IMG/VR virus record: IMGVR_UViG_3300048110_000244
Coordinates: 1 to 31,840 of that record
DNA length: 31,840 bases
Direction: 5' to 3' (one strand)
From: a virus
A program made the position numbers and the translations under genes. How positions within the stretch are numbered: position 1 is the stretch's first letter; each line of letters starts with the position of its first letter. Below are positions 8,731 to 14,322 of this stretch, piece by piece. The notes under the pieces are model-generated. The model was not told the origin of the DNA, did no database searches, and saw nothing but the letters and a program-made list of their open reading frames with translations.

Positions 8731-8785
8731 AACATTCTCTCCCAATGTTGTTAGTGAGCCTACCGTAACTGGTGGGCTTTTTTTT
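8731..8785 (+). terminator. Rho-independent terminator closing the late operon
   Basis: A stem AGCCTACC/GGTGGGCT (8757-8764 with 8771-8778, one G-U pair, 6-nt loop) is followed by eight T (8778-8785). A smaller hairpin AACATT/AATGTT (8731-8736 with 8744-8749) sits just before it. It lies between the holin operon and the metallophosphoesterase gene, so it should end the long structural and lysis transcript. Confidence 0.9.
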
Positions 8786-8806
8786 GCTTAAAATTTAAGC
8801 TAGAAT
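8786..8806 (+). promoter_or_regulatory. 15-bp palindrome next to a -10-like box
   Basis: GCTTAAAATTTAAGC (8786-8800) is a perfect inverted repeat with a one-base centre, placed directly after the terminator T-run. TAGAAT (8801-8806) follows immediately and would serve as a -10 box for the gene at 8838; the matching -35 position is only a T-run. The palindrome could be an operator or extend the terminator. Promoter strength is doubtful. Confidence 0.4.
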
Positions 8807-8837
8807 AGTGACTCCTAACTTGCATACTGGAGTATCT

Positions 8838-9923
8838 ATGCAATCATGCCCACATTGTAACGGGGTTAAACTCAGAAATGTAAAAGTACGCAGGTCTAAG
8901 CAACAGTTTCAATGCCTATCATGCGCTAAGTATTTTTCAGTTCCATTAGAAGCAAGCGCACCCACCCCAGACGGGTATCTAGTCAAAGGTCAATCTAAGT
9001 TATACGATGCAGATGGTAAGGTTAAACTTACGTGGGAAAAGACCGACCGCAACAAAGAGCAACAATTTGAGGCAATGAAGCAAGCTATTACAGAACTTGC
9101 TAAATCAATTACGCCTATTGATGAGATACCAGAGCCAGTATACCAACCTAGTGACTACGCTAATATTATTCCTATAGGTGATCCGCACGTAGGGATGTAC
9201 TCAGCATTTAATGAAGTAGGTGAGCAATACACGCTAGAGAAAGCTAAGAACTTATTTACTAGAGCTATGACTAAGGCTATGGATAAATGCCAGCCATGCG
9301 ATAACTGTTATATCATTAACGTAGGTGACTTTTTCCATTCTGACCTATCATCTAATCGTACAGCTAGAAGTGGAAACGCACTAGACGTAGATGGTCGATG
9401 GAATGAGATAGTAAAGGTCGGAGTTCACATAGTTAAGACGTGGGTTATATTAGCCCTAAAAAAGCACAAAACTGTACATATTGTGAATGCTATAGGCAAT
9501 CATGACGATCATTCGAGCCAATGGCTTAACATTGCAATAGATGCGTTATTTAGTGCTAATAAGCGTGTTATTGTGCATGATAACGCTAGCCAATTCCAAT
9601 ACTTCACATTCGGTAAAAACCTATTCGGAGTGACTCATGGCGACACAGCAAAAATGGCAGACCTCGGTGGCATCATGGCTACGGATGTTCCTGATTTATG
9701 GGGCGGTTCTGTTCACCGTTATTTTTACACTGGGCATGTACACCATGATCAGGTTAAAGAGTTTCGTGGCTACAAAGCTGAGTCATTTCGTACCCTAGCT
9801 GGTAAAGACGCATGGCATCACGCAAGCGGTTACAGGTCAGATAGAGACATTAAAGTCATAGTTTTACACAAGGATCATGGTGAAGTAGAGAGATTTACTT
9901 TCAATATTTCACAATTTAATTAA
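8838..9923 (+). CDS. Calcineurin-like metallophosphoesterase with N-terminal zinc ribbon
   Basis: A 361-residue protein from ATG 8838. GGAG at 8829 favours this start over the in-frame GTG 8808. Residues 4-29 form a zinc ribbon (CPHC...CLSC). A 'GYLVKGxSxLYDxDGK' segment at 47-61 is shared by many phage phosphoesterases. The catalytic domain has the standard metal-binding blocks: GDPHVG (114-119), GDFFH (163-167), GNHDD (220-224), THGD (266-269) and GHVHH (299-303). It should hydrolyse phosphodiester or phosphomonoester bonds with two metal ions, perhaps on nucleic acid given the zinc ribbon. It is separated from the recombination genes by a promoter. The substrate is unknown; Mre11/SbcD-like nuclease activity is possible. 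Confidence 0.9.
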   Translation: MQSCPHCNGVKLRNVKVRRSKQQFQCLSCAKYFSVPLEASAPTPDGYLVKGQSKLYDADGKVKLTWEKTDRNKEQQFEAMKQAITELAKSITPIDEIPEPVYQPSDYANIIPIGDPHVGMYSAFNEVGEQYTLEKAKNLFTRAMTKAMDKCQPCDNCYIINVGDFFHSDLSSNRTARSGNALDVDGRWNEIVKVGVHIVKTWVILALKKHKTVHIVNAIGNHDDHSSQWLNIAIDALFSANKRVIVHDNASQFQYFTFGKNLFGVTHGDTAKMADLGGIMATDVPDLWGGSVHRYFYTGHVHHDQVKEFRGYKAESFRTLAGKDAWHHASGYRSDRDIKVIVLHKDHGEVERFTFNISQFN

Positions 9924-9931
9924 CTTTTTTG

Positions 9932-9960
9932 TTTACATTACTTATCCTTTTAGTTAATAT
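9932..9960 (+). promoter_or_regulatory. Sigma70-type promoter of the recombination operon
   Basis: TTTACA (9932-9937), a 17-base spacer and TAATAT (9955-9960) give a good sigma70 promoter 28 bases before the ERF start. TTAACTTTTTTGTT just upstream (9920-9933) recurs almost exactly at 16278-16291, and the leader GAGGAGAATGTCATGA (9978-9993) nearly matches the leader at 16343. The spacer lacks the TAWCG-N6-CGTTA operator found in the promoters at 14038 and 16302. Confidence 0.8.
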
Positions 9961-9988
9961 TCATATTGACAACTAAGAGGAGAATGTC

Positions 9989-10594
9989 ATGAAACAATCA
10001 GAAACAATTATAGAGCTATCTAAGGCGATGGCTAAAGCTCAGGATGAAATGGGTGGTGCAGTTAAAAACTCTAACAACCCATTTTTTAAGTCTAGCTATG
10101 CTGACCTTACCAGTGTAATCAAGGCAATCAAAGAGCCGTTTGCAAATAACGGTCTATCCTTTGTTCAATTCCCTATCAGCGCACCAGACCATATAGGTAT
10201 AACTACTAGACTTATGCACGAGTCTGGCGAGTGGCTAGAGAGTGAATGCTTTCTACCATTAACCAAAGCAGACCCCCAGTCCTGCGGTAGCATTTTGACG
10301 TACTGTCGTAGGTACGCTTTATCAGCCATGTGTGGAATTCCTGCAGTCGATGATGATGCAGAAATGGCTATGGTACGTGGTAAGTCTTATATTAGTGAGC
10401 GTCAATACGATGAGTTACTAGATCTAATTGAGCAGTCCAACACTGACCTAGACAAGTTCCGCAAAGCATTCGCTATTGAGTCATTAGGTGACATGGAGAC
10501 AGGTCACTTCACTAAAGCCAAATCAATGCTTAAGCGTAAAATTGAGCAAGCCAACGTAAAAGCAGAGACGGAGAAAGACAATGCAAGTGATTAA
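9989..10594 (+). CDS. erf: ERF-family single-strand annealing protein
   Basis: A 201-residue recombinase mediator. The ERF signature is clear: LSKAMAKAQDEMGGAVKNS near the N-terminus, NPFFKSSYADLTSV at about 29-42, ITTRLMHESGEWLES, DPQSCGSILTYCRRYALSAM and DDDAEMA. It anneals complementary strands and acts with the YqaJ exonuclease coded next, which it overlaps by 14 bases. AGAGGAG at 9976 sets the start. The basic/acidic C-terminus (KRKIEQANVKAETEKDNASD) may contact partners. It heads the operon behind its own promoter. Such pairs repair breaks and generate concatemers for packaging. Confidence 0.95.
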   Translation: MKQSETIIELSKAMAKAQDEMGGAVKNSNNPFFKSSYADLTSVIKAIKEPFANNGLSFVQFPISAPDHIGITTRLMHESGEWLESECFLPLTKADPQSCGSILTYCRRYALSAMCGIPAVDDDAEMAMVRGKSYISERQYDELLDLIEQSNTDLDKFRKAFAIESLGDMETGHFTKAKSMLKRKIEQANVKAETEKDNASD

Positions 10595-11180
10595 TGTCGA
10601 GCAGGGTTCTGAGGAGTGGCTTAAAGCACGTCTAGGAGTGCCTACAGCGTCATGCTATGCCAAACTAATAACAACACAAGGCAAGCGAAGCGCACAGGCA
10701 GAGAGTTACATTAACGAGCTTATAGGTCAGCGTATCACTGGTGAGATACCAGAGACATTTAAGAGTGAAGCTATGGAGCGTGGCAACGAGCTAGAGCCAC
10801 AAGCCAGAGCATACTATGAGCTGATGACTGATAACGATGTTGAGGAAGTAGGATTAATACTTAACGATATTGGTGCTGGATGTAGTCCTGATGGGCTAAT
10901 AGGCGAACATGGTGGCTTAGAGATAAAATGCCCTAAGTTATCTACGCATATCGGTTATTTGCGCAATGGTAAGCTACCTACAGCGTATATACAGCAAGTG
11001 CAGGGGTGTATGTATATTACTGGGCGTAAGTGGTGGGATTTTATGAGCTTTCACCCTGACACTGAGAGCTTAATAATACGCATTGAACGCAACGAGACTT
11101 TTATCAGTGCGCTAGATGCAATACTTAAAGAAACAATCAATACAATTAACTTAGAATCAGAAAACTGGAGAAAGAAATGA
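10581..11180 (+). CDS. YqaJ-family (lambda exonuclease-like) recombination nuclease
   Basis: A 199-residue protein with the YqaJ/PD-(D/E)xK core: GSEEWLKARLG (9-19), MERGNELEPQA with Glu70, CSPDG with Asp104, LEIKCP with Glu114 and Lys116, and QQVQ with Gln141. It should resect double-strand ends 5' to 3' to give single strands for the ERF protein coded upstream. It overlaps both neighbours by a few bases, fitting a co-translated exonuclease/annealase/SSB set. All expected catalytic residues are present. Confidence 0.93.
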   Translation: MQVINVEQGSEEWLKARLGVPTASCYAKLITTQGKRSAQAESYINELIGQRITGEIPETFKSEAMERGNELEPQARAYYELMTDNDVEEVGLILNDIGAGCSPDGLIGEHGGLEIKCPKLSTHIGYLRNGKLPTAYIQQVQGCMYITGRKWWDFMSFHPDTESLIIRIERNETFISALDAILKETINTINLESENWRKK

Positions 11181-11440
11181 GCCAATACGATAACACAAAC
11201 ACAGGCGCACTATTTATTAACGACCGTAGACAGAATGAGAACCAGCCTAATGCTAAAGGTTCTGTAGATATTGATGGTGTTGAATACTGGGTGAGTGCAT
11301 GGACTAAGACAAGTAAGAGCGGTCAAAAGTTTCAGTCATTAGCGTTTACTCGTAAAGAGCAACAACAAGCACCAGCACGACCAGCACCAACTACACCAGC
11401 TTTTAACCCTGATGTAATTGACGACGATCTACCATTTTAA
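11177..11440 (+). CDS. Small SSB-like protein with DDDLPF C-terminal tip
   Basis: An 87-residue protein. The N-terminal 60 residues look like a short OB-type beta domain (TGALFINDRR, GSVDIDGVEYWVSAWTKTSK, QKFQSLAFTRK), followed by a Pro/Ala/Gln linker and a terminal DVIDDDLPF. Acidic residues ending in DDxPF are the hallmark of bacterial SSB tails, which recruit host repair and replication proteins. It overlaps the exonuclease gene by 4 bases. About half the length of normal SSB, it may be a minimal phage SSB or a decoy for SSB partners. A terminator follows directly. Confidence 0.8.
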   Translation: MSQYDNTNTGALFINDRRQNENQPNAKGSVDIDGVEYWVSAWTKTSKSGQKFQSLAFTRKEQQQAPARPAPTTPAFNPDVIDDDLPF

Positions 11441-11443
11441 TCT

Positions 11444-11465
11444 AGGGGGCTATATGCCCCTTTTT
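11444..11465 (+). terminator. Intra-operon terminator/attenuator
   Basis: GGGGC/GCCCC (11446-11450 with 11456-11460, loop TATAT), extended by weaker A/G pairs into the T-run, is followed by TTTTT at 11461-11465. It lies between the mini-SSB and Cro-like genes with no clear promoter after it, so it probably lowers rather than abolishes downstream expression. Confidence 0.8.
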
Positions 11466-11478
11466 ACTGGAGTACATT

Positions 11479-11673
11479 ATGAACATTGGAAAATCATTAA
11501 GGCGATTACAGAGAGAGTTACGCATAAGTAACAGAGAACTAGCAGATCATTTAGACGTTAAAGAGCCACAAATAAGCAAGTGGCGTAACAGCGAGGACAT
11601 GAAAGCTAGTACAGTGGTATCTATCGCTAACTACATGGGAGTATCAGTCCTTGAACTTCTACAAGATCAATAG
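11479..11673 (+). CDS. Cro/C1-type (XRE) helix-turn-helix regulator
   Basis: A 64-residue protein that is almost entirely one HTH domain: LRRLQRELRISNRELADHLD, then VKEPQISKWRNSEDMKAS and VVSIANYMGVSVLELL. GGAG at 11469 fits the start. It should bind DNA as a dimer and is a candidate for the TAWCG-N6-CGTTA sites at 14045 and 16310, although this is inference. No divergent repressor gene partners it, unlike a lysogeny switch. Its last 23 bases overlap the NinB-like gene. Confidence 0.88.
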   Translation: MNIGKSLRRLQRELRISNRELADHLDVKEPQISKWRNSEDMKASTVVSIANYMGVSVLELLQDQ

Positions 11674-12124
11674 CAGAGATAAGGTTAAACAGGTATTAGA
11701 TTACCTAGCTAAAAACCTTATTGAGAACTGGGATTTTACCAACCCAGTACAGATAGAATATAAGCCTTATAGTAATAAGCTAACTAAAAGTCAACGCTCA
11801 CTAATGCACATCTGGTTTAGAGATATCGCATCTGAGTATAAAAGACGTGGTTTCACCTATGAGAATGAGCATGGTGAACAGGTTTACATGACTGAGAAGT
11901 GTGTAAAGCTAATGCTTAAACATAAGTTCTTAGGTGTTAGAGATATTCGACAGGGTAAGCTGGTTATTAAAGATCAGCTAGTTAGCACTGAGGATCTGAG
12001 TGTAGGTGAGGAAAGTCATTTTCTCGATGAGATCTATAGCTGGGCTTATGATCATGGGGTACAATTAAAGATACCTGAGCATAGTGATTACATGAAATAT
12101 AAGAGGTCACAAAATGGCTACTAA
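11651..12124 (+). CDS. ninB: NinB-like recombination protein, TTG start
   Basis: A 157-residue protein. The best start is TTG 11651, preceded by GGGAG at 11637-11641 and nested in the end of the Cro-like gene; no ATG or GTG near the N-terminus keeps the conserved NFYKINSRDKVKQVL opening. NLTKSQRSLMHIWFRDIASE-like helices (here KLTKSQRSLMHIWFRDIASE) resemble the NinB/lambda Orf family, whose members load annealing proteins at SSB-coated single strands. It is followed by NinG, as in lambdoid phages. The family assignment rests on layout and the N-terminal motif and is moderately sure. Confidence 0.7.
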   Translation: MNFYKINSRDKVKQVLDYLAKNLIENWDFTNPVQIEYKPYSNKLTKSQRSLMHIWFRDIASEYKRRGFTYENEHGEQVYMTEKCVKLMLKHKFLGVRDIRQGKLVIKDQLVSTEDLSVGEESHFLDEIYSWAYDHGVQLKIPEHSDYMKYKRSQNGY

Positions 12125-12533
12125 AACCAAAACCTTAGCAAAAGTGCTAGATGATACCGCTGTATTAATGCAGAAGTACGTAAGGCTAAAAGACTTTGTA
12201 TCTAACGGTGGTTATTGTAAGTGTATTACGTGTGGTAAAACTGGACACTGGAAAGAGTTTGACGGTGGACACTTTATTAGTCGCACGTATACGATCCACA
12301 AGATACTAGAGGAAAACATACACCCACAGTGTAAAGGGTGTAATAGGTTTGGTCACAAGTGCCATGATGATTACTCTATGTATATGATTGATACGTATGG
12401 TGAGGACTTTGTGCGTGAGCTGATTGATACTAAGCGAATAAGTATTAAAAGAGATAGGCAGGAGTTACTTGCTACTCAAAAAGACTTAAAGCAGAAGATT
12501 AAGGATCTTGAGAATGAAGTACCAACTTATTAG
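12114..12533 (+). CDS. ninG: NinG/Rap-like recombination endonuclease
   Basis: A 139-residue protein with the NinG zinc/HNH-like core: CKCITCGKTGHWKEFDGGHF, SRTYTIHKILEENIHPQC and KGCNRFGHKCHDDY. Four or more Cys and the GGHF...HPQC block match the Rap Holliday/D-loop junction nuclease family. The C-terminus is a charged coiled coil (RQELLATQKDLKQKIKDLENE). It should cut recombination intermediates made by the ERF/YqaJ set. It overlaps the previous gene by 11 bases and the next by 20. Confidence 0.9.
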   Translation: MATKTKTLAKVLDDTAVLMQKYVRLKDFVSNGGYCKCITCGKTGHWKEFDGGHFISRTYTIHKILEENIHPQCKGCNRFGHKCHDDYSMYMIDTYGEDFVRELIDTKRISIKRDRQELLATQKDLKQKIKDLENEVPTY

Positions 12534-12678
12534 ATGCACCTTAGAGCAAGGTGATTATCACGAGACTCTAGTCATGTCTTACAAGGACGCTAAGGAAGCT
12601 ATGCGAGACAAGATACAAGAGGAAAAAGATGAACTAGATCCATTGTCATGGTGGACTGTAGAACTGGAAGAAGAATGA
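12514..12678 (+). CDS. 54-aa acidic protein of unknown function
   Basis: Starts at ATG 12514 inside the end of ninG, with the purine-rich AAGGATCTTGAGA upstream, and ends at TGA 12678, which overlaps the dUTPase start. The product starts MKYQLIRCTLEQGDYHETLV and ends WWTVELEEE. A short beta-strand, a charged helix (SYKDAKEAMRDKIQEEKDEL) and a Trp pair are visible. It fills the only gap between two overlapping genes, which supports it being real. I do not recognise the family. Confidence 0.65.
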   Translation: MKYQLIRCTLEQGDYHETLVMSYKDAKEAMRDKIQEEKDELDPLSWWTVELEEE

Positions 12679-13097
12679 AGATTAAGAAAATACACAGCCA
12701 AGCCAAAACACCTACACGTGGATCATACGACAGCGCAGGAAATGACCTATACTCAGTACAACACGCTATCATTCCACCACACAGATCAGCCAAGTTAGGT
12801 ACTGGATTATGTATGGAAATGGAAAAAGGTACAGTAGGTTTAATCTGGGAACGCTCAAAACTAGCTAGTAAGTTTGGTCTACAAGTTATGGGTGGCGTAG
12901 TAGATTGTGACTATCGAGGTGAAGTCATGATATCACTATACAATAACTCAGACACACCTTACGAGGTTAAAGTAGGTGATCGTATGGCTCAGATTATATT
13001 TCAGCAATACATAGATTATGACTTTGAAGATGTGGAGCAACTAAACGACACACCTAGAGGAACTAACGGTATTAACTCAACTGAGAACAGACTATGA
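12675..13097 (+). CDS. dut: Trimeric dUTPase
   Basis: A 140-residue enzyme that hydrolyses dUTP to dUMP and pyrophosphate, keeping uracil out of phage DNA and supplying dUMP for thymidylate. ATG 12675 overlaps the upstream stop (ATGA) and has GGAAGAAG in place. The five motifs are recognisable: SAGNDLYS, WERSKLASKFG, GGVVDCDYRGE, GDRMAQIIF and RGTNGINSTE. Motifs II and V are divergent: Lys in place of Gly in RSGLA, and Ile in place of the usual uracil-stacking Phe. It may therefore have altered kinetics. Low uracil also matters if the phage modifies pyrimidines. Confidence 0.92.
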   Translation: MKIKKIHSQAKTPTRGSYDSAGNDLYSVQHAIIPPHRSAKLGTGLCMEMEKGTVGLIWERSKLASKFGLQVMGGVVDCDYRGEVMISLYNNSDTPYEVKVGDRMAQIIFQQYIDYDFEDVEQLNDTPRGTNGINSTENRL

Positions 13098-13357
13098 CAG
13101 ACTACCGCAGAGATGAACCAATTAAGCCTATCACTCACAAGTACCTTAAACCTATTAAGGGTAAGATAGTACCAGAAGATGATCACATGTTATTTGTTGA
13201 CGTGTACGATGTGCTAAAAGCATTCGATGTAGTATGTCCAGCCATGCAACACGCAATCAAGAAAATGCTATGTAGTGGACAGCGTGGAGTAAAAGACAGT
13301 ATCAGAGATAAGCGTGAAGCTATCGACAGTATCAATAGAAGTATTGAGCTAGAATAA
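13094..13357 (+). CDS. Conserved phage protein, unknown function (DVYDVLKAF...AIKKMLCSGQRG)
   Basis: An 87-residue protein overlapping dut by four bases (ATGA). The core FVDVYDVLKAFDVVCPAMQH, then AIKKMLCSGQRGVKD and DKREAIDSINRSIELE, recalls a small protein present in many phages near replication or recombination genes, whose role is not known to me. It looks alpha-helical and soluble with a basic centre. It ends the operon: the hairpin at 13362 follows five bases after its stop. Confidence 0.8.
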   Translation: MTDYRRDEPIKPITHKYLKPIKGKIVPEDDHMLFVDVYDVLKAFDVVCPAMQHAIKKMLCSGQRGVKDSIRDKREAIDSINRSIELE

Positions 13358-13455
13358 GAAAAGCCCACCTATCACAGTGGGCTATCATCTATTTCATCGT
13401 GAGCTACCAACCCAGTTAGCTAGTCCTTGCATGTAAACCGCCAACCGTTACGACA
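13354..13455 (-). ncRNA. Predicted minus-strand small RNA A (about 100 nt)
   Basis: A minus-strand promoter (TTGATA-N16-TATACT, 13488-13461) is followed about 100 bases later by a hairpin and minus-strand T-run (13383-13354). No sizeable frame lies between. The RNA would hold an internal 12-codon frame (13432-13394, MQGLANWVGSSR) with only a weak GGCGG upstream, so it is more likely noncoding. Ends are estimated from promoter and terminator positions. No expression evidence is available; the call rests on the promoter/terminator pairing repeated in unit B. Confidence 0.5.
13358..13383. terminator. Bidirectional hairpin; better terminator on the minus strand
   Basis: AGCCCAC (13362-13368) pairs with GTGGGCT (13377-13383) over an 8-nt loop. 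On the + strand the tail is ATCATCTATTT, a poor T-run, and it would end the dut operon weakly. On the minus strand the tail reads TTTTCTTATT, a better terminator, and would end the predicted small RNA started by the promoter at 13488-13461. Confidence 0.75.
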
Positions 13456-13460
13456 AAGCT

Positions 13461-13488
13461 AGTATACCTACCTACACCAATCTATCAA
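13461..13488 (-). promoter_or_regulatory. Minus-strand promoter A
   Basis: Read on the minus strand: TTGATA (13488-13483), 16-base spacer, TATACT (13466-13461). Each box has one mismatch to the sigma70 consensus. It fires leftward, against all protein genes in the window. The spacer end GTAGGTAGG resembles promoter B at 13670-13643, which has the same -10 box and spacing. Confidence 0.6.
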
Positions 13489-13499
13489 TAGCCAGACAT

Positions 13500-13523
13500 A
13501 AAAAAAGCCCAATTAAGGGCTTT
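13500..13523 (-). terminator. Minus-strand rho-independent terminator B
   Basis: AAAGCCC (13504-13510) pairs perfectly with GGGCTTT (13517-13523) over loop AATTAA. On the minus strand the hairpin is followed by seven T (13506-13500), a canonical terminator. On the + strand the tail is only TTTCTCT. The better minus-strand tail argues for leftward transcription here. Confidence 0.8.
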
Positions 13524-13535
13524 CTCTATTAACAC

Positions 13536-13564
13536 TTTACAATCACAGGACAGAGTTGTATAGT
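13536..13564 (+). promoter_or_regulatory. Plus-strand promoter facing small RNA B
   Basis: TTTACA (13536-13541), 17-base spacer, TATAGT (13559-13564). The -35 box equals those of the phage promoters at 9932 and 14038. Transcription would start near 13571, exactly where GTTAGC (13571-13576) begins a fold closed by GCTAAC (13631-13636). The RNA would be antisense to RNA B over about 65 nt. No + terminator is obvious before the gene at 14097. Confidence 0.55.
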
Positions 13565-13591
13565 TAGGTTGTTAGCTGGATTGCAGTCCAG

Positions 13592-13683
13592 TATAACTAT
13601 AGGGATAAGTCAGGACTAAAGTCATACTTTGCTAACCAGTTTAGTATACCGACATACCTAATTATTTCAAGTCTATAGTTATA
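13592..13683. repeat. 11-bp perfect inverted repeat TATAACTATAG / CTATAGTTATA
   Basis: The arms are 13592-13602 and 13673-13683, enclosing 70 bases that contain the minus-strand promoter B and the pair ACTAAA/TTTAGT (13615-13620 with 13640-13645). The long stem competes with GTTAGC/GCTAAC (13571-13576 with 13631-13636), so two exclusive folds are possible. Confidence 0.7.
13643..13670 (-). promoter_or_regulatory. Minus-strand promoter B
   Basis: On the minus strand TTGAAA (13670-13665), 16-base spacer, TATACT (13648-13643), one mismatch per box. It has the same -10 box and spacing as promoter A, with a similar GG directly before TATACT. It should drive the RNA ending at 13500. Confidence 0.6.
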
Positions 13684-14037
13684 TTACGCATTCCACTATC
13701 CTAGTCGAGCCTAGTTAAATCGTGGTGTCTCATTGTGCACCTGCTCACAAAAGCAAGAACAAACATACGACCTTTGAGGGCGGGATAAACAGCGTTTCGG
13801 ATAGCGTACTACTTAGGTAGTCATAGAGGGTGGTTTTACTAGCCATTGCCAGCGGATTGGTTAAATAGTTGCTGATTACTGTATGTTTGGGGAAAACTTA
13901 TAACACTATAAACGTGTATCACACCATAGAGGTTATCCAATAGCCCTCTAAATGACCACTATTGTCTAAAAAAAGTCACATCAAATCCCATTACCCGTAG
14001 CTATCGGGATTAATTAATAAAAAAGTTAAATAAATAC
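13684..14037. other. Protein-free region with nested inverted repeats
   Basis: No credible frame lies here. A 9-bp perfect inverted repeat, CAAACATAC (13760-13768) and GTATGTTTG (13881-13889), closes a 112-base segment with inner hairpins ACTAC/GTAGT (13808-13812 with 13817-13821) and CAGC/GCTG near 13849 and 13871. Further pairs are TAGAGG/CCTCTA (13927-13932 with 13945-13950) and AATCCC/GGGATT (13984-13989 with 14006-14011). No convincing promoter was found for the 13760-13889 fold on either strand. It could be a structured RNA, a leader of the 14097 operon, or a replication origin. Confidence 0.5.
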
Positions 14038-14066
14038 TTTACATTAACGAAATACCGTTATATGAT
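14038..14066 (+). promoter_or_regulatory. Promoter with TAACG-N6-CGTTA operator, small-gene operon
   Basis: TTTACA (14038-14043), 17-base spacer, TATGAT (14061-14066). The spacer holds a perfect inverted repeat TAACG (14045-14049) and CGTTA (14056-14060), placed so that a bound dimer would cover the promoter. A close relative, TATCGGAATATCGTTA, sits in the promoter at 16302 (13 of 16 positions equal). A phage HTH protein is the likely ligand. Confidence 0.8.
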
Positions 14067-14096
14067 GTAATCACACTAACAAAGGGGTTACAAAAA

Positions 14097-14300
14097 ATGA
14101 ATACACGTACTGAATTATTAAACGCTTTAAATAATGACTTAATGGCTTGTGGTGGTATGAGTCCAGATCAAATAATTGAGAAAGCTGATGCTATGTTCCA
14201 TGACTATTATTGTGTTGATATTGACCATGATAAGCAAACATCTGATCACTACAAAAGATTTGTAGGTGTAATAATGGTTGAAAATTTAATGTGCGCTTAG
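14097..14300 (+). CDS. 67-aa protein of unknown function, first gene of the small-gene operon
   Basis: ATG 14097 follows AAAGGGG at 14081-14087 and the promoter at 14038. The soluble product has a helical N-terminus (MNTRTELLNALNNDLMACGG), an acidic middle (CVDIDHDKQTSDHYKR) and a hydrophobic end (FVGVIMVENLMCA). I recognise no domain. A short hairpin overlaps its stop codon, suggesting that it is made in excess over the genes behind it. Early, strongly expressed, small: an anti-host role is possible but only inferred. Confidence 0.75.
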   Translation: MNTRTELLNALNNDLMACGGMSPDQIIEKADAMFHDYYCVDIDHDKQTSDHYKRFVGVIMVENLMCA

Positions 14301-14310
14301 TCGCACTTTT
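14291..14310 (+). terminator. Weak terminator across the stop codon of the 14097 gene
   Basis: GTGCG (14291-14295) pairs with CGCAC (14302-14306) over loop CTTAGT, followed by TTTT (14307-14310). Five pairs and four T make a partial terminator or an mRNA 3'-end stabiliser; the next ribosome site (GGGAG, 14311) follows at once. Confidence 0.5.
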
Positions 14311-14322
14311 GGGAGAATGAAA

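Larger units (their letters stand above)
13498..13636 (-). ncRNA. Predicted minus-strand small RNA B (about 135-140 nt)
   Basis: Starts a few bases after the minus-strand -10 box (13648-13643) and ends at a strong minus-strand terminator (13523-13500). It contains an internal stem-loop CTGGA/TCCAG (minus strand of 13576-13591) and spans the + promoter at 13536. A 17-codon frame (MTLVLTYPYSYTGLQSS) is present without a ribosome site. Unit B repeats the organisation of unit A, which supports a duplicated small RNA gene pair. The ends are inferred. Confidence 0.5.

Noticed and set aside
13394-13432. 12-codon minus-strand leader peptide (MQGLANWVGSSR) in small RNA A
   Set aside because: Only a weak GGCGG precedes it and the length is compatible with chance; noted in the RNA A entry but not called as a gene.
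13571-13636. Possible tRNA-like cloverleaf (GTTAGC/GCTAAC closing stem with TGGA/TCCA arm)
   Set aside because: The closing stem has only 6 pairs, no arm carries a T-loop (GTTCRANYC), no 7-nt anticodon loop is evident and no discriminator/CCA context is visible; kept only as a structured RNA segment.
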